Of a stretch of 64,000 nt of DNA, positions 37,323 through 45,225 are shown in pieces. Positions within the stretch are counted from its first letter, which is position 1. Each line of letters begins with the position of its first letter. The notes beneath the pieces are model-generated. The model saw only the letters and a list, made by a program, of their open reading frames with translations. It was not told the DNA's origin and ran no database searches. A program made the translations under genes and the position numbers. The DNA is from Natrinema hispanicum (GTDB taxonomy: Archaea; Halobacteriota; Halobacteria; Halobacteriales; Natrialbaceae): positions 62,001 to 126,000 of the forward strand of contig NZ_SHMP01000004.1 in assembly GCF_004217335.1 (NCBI RefSeq). The letters run 5' to 3'.

Positions 37323-38111
37323 ATGGTTGCATACGACAACCTCTCTATCGATCACGACGATGGCGTCGCAACGGTCACGCTCGAGAGCACGGCCGGGCGA
37401 AACGCACTCACGCTCGAGATGGCAAACGAGCTGGTATCGGCGGCGACGACGCTCGGCGAGGACCCCGAGACGCGCTGTATCGTTCTCACGCACGCGGGCG
37501 ATTTCTTCGGCTCCGGTGCCGACCTCGGTGCTCTCTCCGGCGACGAATCCGACGCGGCACATATCCGGGAGCTGGCCGGCCGAGCCCACGAGGCGATCGT
37601 CCAGTTCCATCGGGCGGAGACACCGGTCGTCGGCGGCGTCAACGGTATCGCCGCCGGAATCGGCTTCAGCCTGGCGCTGTTTCCTGACCTGCTCGTCCTC
37701 GGCGAGGACGCGACGCTCAAGTTCGCGTACCCGGGGATCGGCCTGACCGGCGACGGCGGCGCGACGTTTTTCCTGCCGCGGCTAGTGGGACTGCGAGCCG
37801 CCAAAGAACTCGTCCTGAAAGACGAGCCCATCAGCCCCGAGGCGGCCCGCGAGTTGGGACTGGCCAACGAAGTCGTCCCCACCGACGAGTTCGACGACCG
37901 GCTGGCCGAACTCGCCGCCGAACTGGCAGCCGGGCCGACTCAGGCGTTCGGAACGACGACGCGCCTGCTGACCGACAGCTACGAGCGCTCGCTCGAGCGA
38001 CAGCTCGCAGCGGAGACGAACGGTATCGCAGCTGCGACGCGAACGGAAGACTACGAGCGCGGTCTCGAGGCCTTTTTCGGCGACGACGACCCCGACTTCG
38101 TCGGCCGCTGA
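37323..38111 (+). CDS. Enoyl-CoA hydratase/isomerase family protein
   Basis: A 262-aa crotonase-fold protein. The oxyanion-hole parts are GDFFGSGADLGAL and VNGIAAGIGFSLAL, and the helix following FAYPGIGLTGDGGATFFLPRL carries the residues for catalysis. In many hydratases a glutamate replaces Gly or Asp in that place; here GDGGAT is found, so isomerase or another crotonase activity is possible. It lies 74 bp after the CoA-transferase, same strand. Confidence 0.9.
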   Translation: MVAYDNLSIDHDDGVATVTLESTAGRNALTLEMANELVSAATTLGEDPETRCIVLTHAGDFFGSGADLGALSGDESDAAHIRELAGRAHEAIVQFHRAETPVVGGVNGIAAGIGFSLALFPDLLVLGEDATLKFAYPGIGLTGDGGATFFLPRLVGLRAAKELVLKDEPISPEAARELGLANEVVPTDEFDDRLAELAAELAAGPTQAFGTTTRLLTDSYERSLERQLAAETNGIAAATRTEDYERGLEAFFGDDDPDFVGR

Positions 38112-38180
38112 GCGTTCAGGTCGGGTGTAAACGAGCGTGCGCTGTCCGCTCGACGTGGCTGTGTTTCGAGCCCAGTGAAC

Positions 38181-38195
38181 GTGATACTTTATCAC
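38181..38195 (+). promoter_or_regulatory. Inverted repeat over the TATA region of the LLM oxidoreductase
   Basis: GTGATA-CTT-TATCAC is a perfect 6-bp inverted repeat centred about 30 nt before ATG 38219. It overlaps the expected TATA position, as an operator for a repressor would. The nearby IclR gene is a candidate regulator. Confidence 0.45.
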
Positions 38196-38218
38196 ACTGT
38201 ATGTTGAACCGAGCGGAT

Positions 38219-39202
38219 ATGCATCTCGGAGTAGTCATCCCGCGGACTGGCTCACACGACCCGACCGACCTCGCGATCAGCGCCGAAGCACAGGGGTATG
38301 ACTCCGTCTGGATGGGCGAGCTCTGGGGCTCGAGTTCGGTCGTGAAACTCAGCGAAATCGCCGCGCTGACCGACGAGGTTGAACTCGGCACCGCCATCGT
38401 CAACGTGTTCTCGCGGACACCCGCCGTCCTCGCGATGACTGCCGCGACGCTCGACCAAGTCGCCGACGGCCGTGCGGTCCTCGGCGTCGGCACGAGCACG
38501 CCCACCGCCGTCGAGAACATCCACGGACAGTCGTTCGAGCGCCCGGTTCGGCGGTCCCACGAGACCATCGAGATCATTCAGCGGATCTTGACCGACGACG
38601 AACCGGTCGACTACGACGGCGAACTCGTCAGCGTCTCGGGCGTCCCGCCGCTGGATCGGGACGTTCCCGTCTATCACGCGGCGCTCGGGCCGGCGAACCG
38701 CCGTGTCGTCGGTCGTCTCTGTGACGGCTGGCTCCCACACAACATTCCCTTTTCCCAACTCGACGAGGCGTTCGAGGTCGTCGAAACGAGCGCTCGAGAA
38801 CGCGGTCGCGACCCCGAAGAGATCACGATCGCCCCGTACGTCCCATCGGCTGTCAGCGAAGATTCCGACGAAGCCTACGACGCCGTTCGCGGCCACATCG
38901 CCTACTACGCGGGCAGCGCCGAGGGGTACCGGAACGCGATCGCCACCGCGTTCCCCGAGCAGGTCGAGCGCGTCGCCGAGGCCTGGCAGGCGGGCGATCG
39001 TGCCGACGCGACGGCGCTTGTCTCGGACGAGATGGTCGACGATCTCGGCGTCGCCGGAACGCCGTCCGAGGCCCGCCAGCGGCTCCGCAAGCTGGTCACC
39101 GAGACGATCGTCGACCGGCCGCTCGTGACGATTCCGGAGCAGGCTGCCGACGACGTTGCCGAAGACACGATCGAGGCGCTGGCACCGGTCGCAGGCGACT
39201 AA
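38219..39202 (+). CDS. LLM-class F420-dependent oxidoreductase
   Basis: A 327-aa protein of the luciferase-like/F420 flavin family. It begins MHLGVVIPRTG and has GYDSVWMGELWG and VLGVGTSTP, the barrel segments that hold the cofactor. Haloarchaea make F420, and this subfamily is common there. The reaction is unknown. The start at 38219 is preferred over ATG 38201, since a TATA-like box with the proper spacing lies before it. It is convergent to the IclR gene. Confidence 0.88.
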   Translation: MHLGVVIPRTGSHDPTDLAISAEAQGYDSVWMGELWGSSSVVKLSEIAALTDEVELGTAIVNVFSRTPAVLAMTAATLDQVADGRAVLGVGTSTPTAVENIHGQSFERPVRRSHETIEIIQRILTDDEPVDYDGELVSVSGVPPLDRDVPVYHAALGPANRRVVGRLCDGWLPHNIPFSQLDEAFEVVETSARERGRDPEEITIAPYVPSAVSEDSDEAYDAVRGHIAYYAGSAEGYRNAIATAFPEQVERVAEAWQAGDRADATALVSDEMVDDLGVAGTPSEARQRLRKLVTETIVDRPLVTIPEQAADDVAEDTIEALAPVAGD

Positions 39203-39228
39203 TCACTGTTCTAGCGATCGGAATCGGG

Positions 39229-39981
39229 TTAGACGTAATCTAAGTTAACCTGCGTCACGTTCGCCGACCGCTTGACGATGTCGGCGATCTCTGCGCGTCG
39301 CGCCTCGTCGATGCGACTCTGAGGGCCACAGACACAGATCGCCCCGCGAATCTCGTCGCTTTTGTCCAGCACTGGTGCGGAGATACAGACCATCCCCGCG
39401 ATCCGTTCGCCCTCGTCGATGGCGTACCCCTGTTCGCGGATCTCCTCGAGTTGGTCGAAAAGCACGTCAGGGTCCGTGATCGTCTGATTCGTCATCTCGA
39501 TGAGCCCCTGCCGGTCGATGATCTCCTGAACGCGGTCGTCGGGCATGTGTGCCAGAATGGCTTTTCCGGGAGCCGCCGCGTGAAGCGGCATACGCGCACC
39601 GGGATACGCGAACAGATTGACGGCGTCAGGGCCTTCCTGGACCGCGGCGATCACACATTGGTCGTTCTCCTCGACCATCAGCGTCACGTGTTCGCCGGTC
39701 TCCGCCGCGATATCCTGCAGTTCGTCGCTGACGGCTTGAAACACTTCCAGCCGGTGGCGCTGTCGGTGGCCCACCTCGAGAAACCGGGTCGTCGTCGAAT
39801 ACTCCTTGTCCTCAACCGTGACGTAGCCCGTCTCGACGAGCGCCTGCAGGTAGTTATGGACGGTGCTGACGGGCATCTCGAGGCGGTCTGCGAGTTCTGA
39901 GACCCGTCCACCGCCGTTTTCCGCGAGTTCATCGACGATCCTGAACGCCCGTTCGACCGATCGGTTTGACGCGCCCGTCAT
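39229..39981 (-). CDS. IclR family transcriptional regulator
   Basis: A 250-aa regulator. The N-terminal winged helix (SVERAFRIVDELAENGGGRVSELADRLEMP, cut here) is followed by an IclR effector domain with MPLHAAAPGKAILAHMP and IAGMVCISAPVLD motifs. IclR proteins often control catabolism of aromatic acids or acyl-CoA and respond to small organic acids. The location, between two parts of an acyl-CoA gene island, suggests it controls them. The long upstream frame is rejected; the ATG at 39981 starts at the DNA-binding domain. Confidence 0.92.
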   Translation of the reverse strand: MTGASNRSVERAFRIVDELAENGGGRVSELADRLEMPVSTVHNYLQALVETGYVTVEDKEYSTTTRFLEVGHRQRHRLEVFQAVSDELQDIAAETGEHVTLMVEENDQCVIAAVQEGPDAVNLFAYPGARMPLHAAAPGKAILAHMPDDRVQEIIDRQGLIEMTNQTITDPDVLFDQLEEIREQGYAIDEGERIAGMVCISAPVLDKSDEIRGAICVCGPQSRIDEARRAEIADIVKRSANVTQVNLDYV

Positions 39982-40884
39982 TACACGGTGCATTCGACCG
40001 GTCCCATAGAAGCGTTTCGGCTCTCCCGAATGAAATTTCGGGTGCTTTGTGCCGATCGCGAACGGGAGCGCGGACCGAACTCGGTCGGCAGTGTCAGTGC
40101 AACGGCGCCGCGATCGCGCACTGTCGGATTCATCAGCCGCTATCCACGCTGTCGTCACGACGCGCTTGCCGAACGAGCGCCGCGTTGCGTTTCGAGTGTG
40201 ATGAAACGCGTTTCACCCAGTGTCGCCGGCTATTCGTGGAAACTACGTCGCTCGAGCGTTGTCTCCGTTGAAATGCCCACATTCGGCTCCGCCGAAAGCA
40301 GATGCCAGCCGGAGATGGTCGTGTCCCCGTGTCGGACCGGTCAGTTATCGATGATCGTCCGACCGTGTTGTTCGCAGGCTTACAATCCTATGATTGTAAT
40401 TGATAGGCTGAAGACTGACAGTGGCCGATTCACACGAACCGCTCCACAATAATCGCGAATGTCATTCGACACACATCGATAGACGGATTTTGAAATAGCT
40501 AATATATCTTGTCATATTACTATTCTACTCAGAACTAGATGATATTCGATACTAGTGTACTCTCGAATAGATCATATGGAGATGGACACAGACATGGATC
40601 TCGTTCAACTCTTAATACCGCCAGAGAACGGGAGATTTTCAGGCTTCTCTTCCTCGTTTACGGAGACGCCACGTGCTGCACGCTCCGAAAAACTGAACGT
40701 AATTTCACATGTAGAATACTTCTGCTATCTAAACACTACTGGTTAAATACCAGTTATAATATATTACATTTCTCACTACTCGTCGCTCTTTCCCGACAGC
40801 GATGCGCTCACGTTCGACCGCGCTCGTTGCTTCACCTGTCTGTGAACCCATACGATTTAGTCGTATGATATACTCATCCGTGGT
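39982..40884. other. Long intergenic region between iclR and the CitE-type gene
   Basis: About 900 bp without a supported gene. The left half (to about 40450) is GC-rich and keeps a 154-codon frame open, but its product is Arg/Ser/Cys-rich and unlike a haloarchaeal protein. The right half is markedly AT-rich with short frames (one from about 40539) that also lack acidic bias. It may be decayed DNA plus the promoter of the CitE-type gene. Confidence 0.5.
40850..40866 (+). promoter_or_regulatory. Inverted repeat at the CitE-type gene promoter
   Basis: ATACGA-TTTAG-TCGTAT is a perfect 6-bp inverted repeat with a 5-nt spacer, centred about 27 nt before ATG 40885. It covers the expected TATA position, so it is a candidate operator. 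Its sequence differs from the inverted repeat at 38181. Confidence 0.45.
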
Positions 40885-41715
40885 ATGGTTCGACGAAGTA
40901 TCTTGTTCTCACCCGGTGATAAGCCCGACCTCATGCGGAAGGCAGCGATGGGCGACGCGGATGTCGTCGTGTTCGACCTCGAGGATGCCGTCGCGCCAGG
41001 CGATAAAAGCGACGCACGCGAGGCCGTTCGCGAGGTCCTCGCTGACCTCGAATCGGACTGTGAGGTCGCTGTTCGCGTGAATCCGATCGGCCTTGGAGCG
41101 ATGACAGACCTCGAGGCGATTCTCGAGGGGCCACGCCCGGACAGCATCATGGTGCCGAAAACGGAAGACGCGACGGACATCCAGCGGGTACAGGCGCGAC
41201 TTGCGGAAGCCGGCGGGTCCTGTCCAGTGTTAGCGCTGATCGAATCCGCGGCGGGCGTCCTTCGGGCCGACGAAATCGCCACGGTCGACGCGACCGACGC
41301 GCTCCTGTTCGGAGCTGAAGACCTTGCAGCCGATATCGGTGCGACGCGTACGAGCGAGGGGACAGAAGTGTTGTACGCACGCGAGCGAACGGTGATCGCG
41401 GCCAGCGCCGCTGGCATCGACGCGATCGATATCGTCTACACCGACTACGGGGATACGGATGGCCTCCGTGAGGAAACCGCGTTCGCTAGACAACTCGGTT
41501 ACGACGGCAAAATGGCGATCCATCCGGATCAAGTGCCGGTGATCAACGACGCGTTCACGCCAAGCGACGACGATATCGAGTGGGCAGAACGCGTTCTCGC
41601 CGCCCGTGATCGGTCGGAAACGGGTGTATTCGAAGTCGACGGTGAGATGATCGATGCACCACTCATCGCGCAGGCAGAACGCATCCTCGAGCGTGCTGAC
41701 GAGGCTGACAACTGA
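40885..41715 (+). CDS. HpcH/HpaI-CitE family CoA-ester lyase
   Basis: A 276-aa TIM-barrel lyase. It has RSILFSPGDKPDLM, DVVVFDLEDAVAPGDK with the metal-binding acid, MVPKTEDA, LIESAAGVL and GAEDLAADIGATRT, and KMAIHPDQVP near the end. The family splits or forms malyl-CoA, citramalyl-CoA, methylmalyl-CoA or citryl-CoA. In haloarchaea one homologue serves the methylaspartate cycle as methylmalyl-CoA lyase. Here it could cleave a CoA ester of the island's pathway. Repeat copy C starts 8 nt after its stop. Confidence 0.9.
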   Translation: MVRRSILFSPGDKPDLMRKAAMGDADVVVFDLEDAVAPGDKSDAREAVREVLADLESDCEVAVRVNPIGLGAMTDLEAILEGPRPDSIMVPKTEDATDIQRVQARLAEAGGSCPVLALIESAAGVLRADEIATVDATDALLFGAEDLAADIGATRTSEGTEVLYARERTVIAASAAGIDAIDIVYTDYGDTDGLREETAFARQLGYDGKMAIHPDQVPVINDAFTPSDDDIEWAERVLAARDRSETGVFEVDGEMIDAPLIAQAERILERADEADN

Positions 41716-41722
41716 TACGGCT

Positions 41723-41787
41723 GCTGTCACGAGATTCCTGGTACGACCCAAGACAGATCGCGGTTGGACCGGCACTGACTGACAGGA
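41723..41787 (+). repeat. Dispersed intergenic repeat, copy C
   Basis: A copy of the ~64-bp element located between two convergent genes: GCTGTCAC left end, GACAGATCGCGG centre and ACCGGCACTGACTGACAG right end, identical to copies B and D over the last 16 nt. Confidence 0.75.
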
Positions 41788-41813
41788 GCCCGTATGAGAC
41801 GGTTCCGGAGCGC

Positions 41814-43868
41814 TTATCGCGCCTGCTCGATCTCCTCGAGCGCCTCCGGATTTTCGATACTACTCATGTCACCGAGATCCTCGCCGGTGTAGGTCGCTTC
41901 GACCGCCCGACGGATGATCTTGCCCGACTGCGTTTTGGGGAACTCGTCGACGAACAACACCTCACGCGGACGGAACGGTTTCCCGAGTTCTGCGCCGACC
42001 TGTGCGCGCAGTTCGTCGCGTAACTCGTCGGTCTCCGTGTATCCGTTCTCGAGGATGACGTAGGTGACGACGGCGGTGCCAGTCGTCTCGTCGGGCGCGC
42101 CGATGGCGGCGGCCTGATTGACGGCCTCGTGGTCGATCAGTGCGCCTTCGACTTCGGCGGGGCCGACTTTTCGGCCTGCGACGTTCAGTGCGTCGTCGGC
42201 GCGACCGTGGAGGAACCAGAAGCCGCCCTCGTCTTTCTGGGCCCAGTCGCCGTGGTCCCACAGCGGCGGGTCCTCGAACGTCGACCAGTACTCCTCGAGA
42301 TAGCGTTCGTCGCCCGACCAGAGCGATTTCGTCATCGAGGGACAGGAGTCACGCGCGACGAGGTAGCCGCGGTCGTGATCTTCCCTGACGGAATTGCCGT
42401 CGCGATCGACGATATCGATGTCCATTCCTAACCCCGGACCGCCGAGCGTACAGGGTTTTAGCGGTTGAGTCGGCATCGGCATGAGAAAACACCCCATGAT
42501 CTCGGTGCCGCCGGAGATGTTGATGATCGGGGTCTCGCTGCTGCCGACGTGCTCGTAGAACCACTGCCAGGATTCGGGGTCCCACGGTTCGCCCGTCGAC
42601 CCCAGGATTCGGAGCGAGGAGAGGTCGTGGCCCTCGAGCCATTCGTCCCCATGCTTGCGCAGCGCTCGGATCGCGGTCGGCGAGATACCGAACTGCGTGA
42701 CCCCGTGGCGGTCGATCAGTTCCCAGAACCGATCCGGCTCGGGGTAGTCGGGTGCGCCCTCGTACATGACGACGGTCCCGCCGAAGGCATGCGTGCCGAT
42801 CAGCGTCCACGGTCCCATCATCCAGCCGATATCGGAGACCCAGAAGAACCGATCGGCCGGTTTGAGGTCGAACCCGAAGTGCAGTTCCTTGGCCGGCTGG
42901 ACGAGCGCGCCGGCGTGGGTGTGGACGATCCCCTTCGGTTTCCCCGTCGTCCCCGACGAGTACAGCAGCATCGACTCCTGACTCGAGGCGAGCGATTTCG
43001 TCTCGTACGTGTCGTCCTGCGAGGCGACGGCGTCGGTCCAGCGCTCGTCCCGGTCGTCGACCCAGGGAATCTCGTCGGTACCGACGTGGCCCAGCCGGTC
43101 GTAGACGATGGTGTGCTCGACGTGGCCGGCCTCGTCGATGGCCTCGTCGGCACTTGCTTTGAGGAGGACGTCGCTGCCGCGGCGCTGGAAGCCATCGCCG
43201 GTAAACAGGACCGAACATTCCGCGTCCGCGATCCGGGTCGCCGTCGCATCGACGCCAAAACCCGAGAAGATCGGGACTGCGATCGCGCCGACCTTGAAAC
43301 AGCCATAGAGGATCGCGATGACTTCGGGCACCATCGGCATGTAGAGCCCCACGGTATCGCCAGTCTCGATGCCGCGTTCCTCGAGCGCGTTGGCCACCTG
43401 ATTGGCCTGCCGGTGAAGATCGTGATACGTAATCTCTCGTACCTCGCCATCTTCGCCCTCCCAGAGGCAGGCGACCGTGTTCCGCGTCTCGCTGTCGACT
43501 CCTGCGTGGCGGTCGACGGTGTTGTGGGCGATGTTGAGCTCGCCGCCGGGGTACCAGTCGGTGAACTGCGGTCCCCCGCGGCTCGCGGTTTCACCGCTCG
43601 CGCCTTCCGAGGCGCTTCGCGCCTCGCTATCGTCTCGTACCTCGTCGTAGTCCTCGTAAAACTCGAGGCCGAGGTAGTCGACCAGTTCGTCCCAGAACCA
43701 GTCGACACCCGAATCCGGGACGTCGTCGAGTTCGGTGGTCGTGCGCTCGATAAGCGCGTCGTAGTCGTCGATGCCGTACTCCTGCATGAACTGCCAGACG
43801 TTCGTCGATTCGACGAACTCTTGACTCGGTTCGTGTGCGATTTCGTCGGTCGCTGGTGTCTCTGTCAT
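41814..43868 (-). CDS. Acetyl-CoA-synthetase-like acyl-CoA ligase
   Basis: A 684-aa AMP-forming ligase of the acetyl/propionyl-CoA synthetase type. It has the P-loop LLYSSGTTGKPKGI, the GGTEIMGCF segment, WDHGDWAQKDEGGFWFLHGR (cut here) hinge and FPKTQSGKIIRR with the acetylation-prone lysine. The N-terminal 130 residues form the ACS cap domain. A Ser/Gly/Arg/Glu stretch near residues 81-99 is an insertion from a palindrome-rich DNA block. The start at 43868 is an ATG close to the cap domain. It could activate acetate, propionate or a longer acid. Confidence 0.9.
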   Translation of the reverse strand: MTETPATDEIAHEPSQEFVESTNVWQFMQEYGIDDYDALIERTTTELDDVPDSGVDWFWDELVDYLGLEFYEDYDEVRDDSEARSASEGASGETASRGGPQFTDWYPGGELNIAHNTVDRHAGVDSETRNTVACLWEGEDGEVREITYHDLHRQANQVANALEERGIETGDTVGLYMPMVPEVIAILYGCFKVGAIAVPIFSGFGVDATATRIADAECSVLFTGDGFQRRGSDVLLKASADEAIDEAGHVEHTIVYDRLGHVGTDEIPWVDDRDERWTDAVASQDDTYETKSLASSQESMLLYSSGTTGKPKGIVHTHAGALVQPAKELHFGFDLKPADRFFWVSDIGWMMGPWTLIGTHAFGGTVVMYEGAPDYPEPDRFWELIDRHGVTQFGISPTAIRALRKHGDEWLEGHDLSSLRILGSTGEPWDPESWQWFYEHVGSSETPIINISGGTEIMGCFLMPMPTQPLKPCTLGGPGLGMDIDIVDRDGNSVREDHDRGYLVARDSCPSMTKSLWSGDERYLEEYWSTFEDPPLWDHGDWAQKDEGGFWFLHGRADDALNVAGRKVGPAEVEGALIDHEAVNQAAAIGAPDETTGTAVVTYVILENGYTETDELRDELRAQVGAELGKPFRPREVLFVDEFPKTQSGKIIRRAVEATYTGEDLGDMSSIENPEALEEIEQAR
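43573..43627. repeat. Palindrome-rich insertion inside the acyl-CoA ligase gene
   Basis: A ~55-bp block of nested inverted repeats: CCGCG-gct-CGCGG, GCGGT-ttc-ACCGC and CGAGGCGC-ttc-GCGCCTCG. It keeps the reading frame and encodes a Ser/Glu/Ala/Gly/Arg stretch unlike the surrounding cap domain. Confidence 0.55.
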
Positions 43869-43966
43869 TCGTGGGGTCGCTCGCGATGGGTGGTTAGCGG
43901 GCGATACGTCTCTCGGACGGTCGTGTGATGAGAACGCATATTCCATCGCCGTCCGTGGTCGGCCGT

Positions 43967-44701
43967 ATGAAGGCTATCGTCCGGACGAATTTCGACGACA
44001 GCGTCTCCGCCTACGACGCCTACGAGCAGCGAACCGGCCGGTTTACCGCGCTCGCCAGACTGCTGGCCGCCGAACTGTCGGCGCGAGCCGACGAGCCGTT
44101 CGACACCGTCCTCGACGCCGGTGCCGGCACGGGCGCGAGCACGCGCGTCTTCGCCGAGCGGGCGCGACGAACGGTCGCACTGGACATCAGCCGCGAGATG
44201 CTGTGCGAACTCGAGGGTGCACCCCGTGTCGAGGGCGATTTCGATCACCTGCCCTTCGTCGACGGCGCGTTCGACGGCGTCGCGTTTACCGCATCGCTTT
44301 TTCTCGTTCCCGAGCCGGCGGTCGCGGCACAGGAGGCCGCCCGCGTCCTGCGGCCGGGTGGAGTCGTCGGTGCTGTCGCACCGCTTGGCTGGGTCGATGC
44401 CGACGGGACGGACGTCTTCGCCGACCTCGAGCGCGACTCGCGCTCGCCGACGGGTGCCGACGACGTCGAGGCGGCGCTTGCCGACGCGTTTACCGTCGCC
44501 ACGGGCACCTGGCGGTTCGCGACGACGGCCGAGAACGTGCGACGTTTCCACGCGATTCCGGCGATGGCGGCACGGCTCTATCCGCGACTCGCCGCCGACG
44601 AGCGCGTCGCGAAGGCCCGAGAGTTGCTCGCGGGCCTCGAGGGCACCGTCGAACAGCGGTGGCGATGGATCGTCGGCGTCGCAGAGTCGGGCTGGAGGTG
44701 A
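43967..44701 (+). CDS. Class I SAM-dependent methyltransferase
   Basis: A 244-aa protein. Motif I is VLDAGAGTGASTRVFAERA, an aspartate-ending second strand LDISREML follows, and FDHLPFVDGAFDGV and EAARVLRPGGVV complete the SAM pocket. This is the UbiE/Methyltransf_11 type. The substrate is unknown. The ATG at 43967 is chosen since the upstream in-frame sequence overlaps the promoter of the acyl-CoA ligase. It is convergent to the MaoC gene. Confidence 0.9.
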   Translation: MKAIVRTNFDDSVSAYDAYEQRTGRFTALARLLAAELSARADEPFDTVLDAGAGTGASTRVFAERARRTVALDISREMLCELEGAPRVEGDFDHLPFVDGAFDGVAFTASLFLVPEPAVAAQEAARVLRPGGVVGAVAPLGWVDADGTDVFADLERDSRSPTGADDVEAALADAFTVATGTWRFATTAENVRRFHAIPAMAARLYPRLAADERVAKARELLAGLEGTVEQRWRWIVGVAESGWR

Positions 44702-44730
44702 CTCGGTTCGACCACGATCGGCTGGCATCG

Positions 44731-45192
44731 TTACGTTGCGTGTTCGCGTTTCAGTGAGAGTGCCGTCCGGTCGAATTCACAGACCAGCGGCTCCTCCTCA
44801 TTCACTTTGAACACTTCGACGTGCATGGTGACGATCCCGCGCTCGCCGTCGCTGGTCTCGTGTTTGTCGGTGACTGTCGACTGGACCCGGATCGTGTCTC
44901 CGTGATAGACCGGGGTCGGGTGCTCGACGTTGTCGTACGAGAGGTTCGCGACGATCGTCCCGTCGGTGGTGTCGGGGATCGTGAGCCCGACGGCCAGGCT
45001 CATCGTGTAGAGCCCGTTGACCAGCCGCCCATCGAACTGCGTCTCCGCGGCGAACGCGGCGTCGAGATGCAGGGGCTGTTGGTTCATCGTCATATCACAG
45101 AACTGCTGGTTGTCGGCTTCGCTGATCGTCCGTCGCTTCTCGTGTTCGATGGTCTCGCCGACCTCGAAGTCCTCGTAGTAGCGTCCTGTCAT
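44731..45192 (-). CDS. MaoC family dehydratase
   Basis: A 153-aa hotdog-fold protein. It has DFEVGETIEHEKRRTISEAD at the N-terminus and MNQQPLHLD with the catalytic histidine, plus LVNGLYTMSLAVGL in the central helix. It hydrates an unsaturated acyl-CoA. It is the last gene of a minus-strand group (acyl-CoA dehydrogenase, biotin carboxylase, carboxyltransferase), 33 bp after the carboxyltransferase stop, so it probably acts on the carboxylated product or on mesaconyl/methylglutaconyl-type CoA. Confidence 0.92.
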   Translation of the reverse strand: MTGRYYEDFEVGETIEHEKRRTISEADNQQFCDMTMNQQPLHLDAAFAAETQFDGRLVNGLYTMSLAVGLTIPDTTDGTIVANLSYDNVEHPTPVYHGDTIRVQSTVTDKHETSDGERGIVTMHVEVFKVNEEEPLVCEFDRTALSLKREHAT

Positions 45193-45225
45193 GGTTGAAT
45201 CAGGTAGTGAACGATTACCGGGCGA

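Noticed and set aside
39988..40452. 154-codon frame in the gap after iclR
   Set aside because: Arg/Ser/Cys-rich product, not haloarchaeal-like, overlaps another open frame in the same place.
42465..43928. 487-codon plus-strand frame opposite the acetyl-CoA-synthetase-like gene
   Set aside because: Shadow frame; the minus-strand gene has clear ligase motifs.
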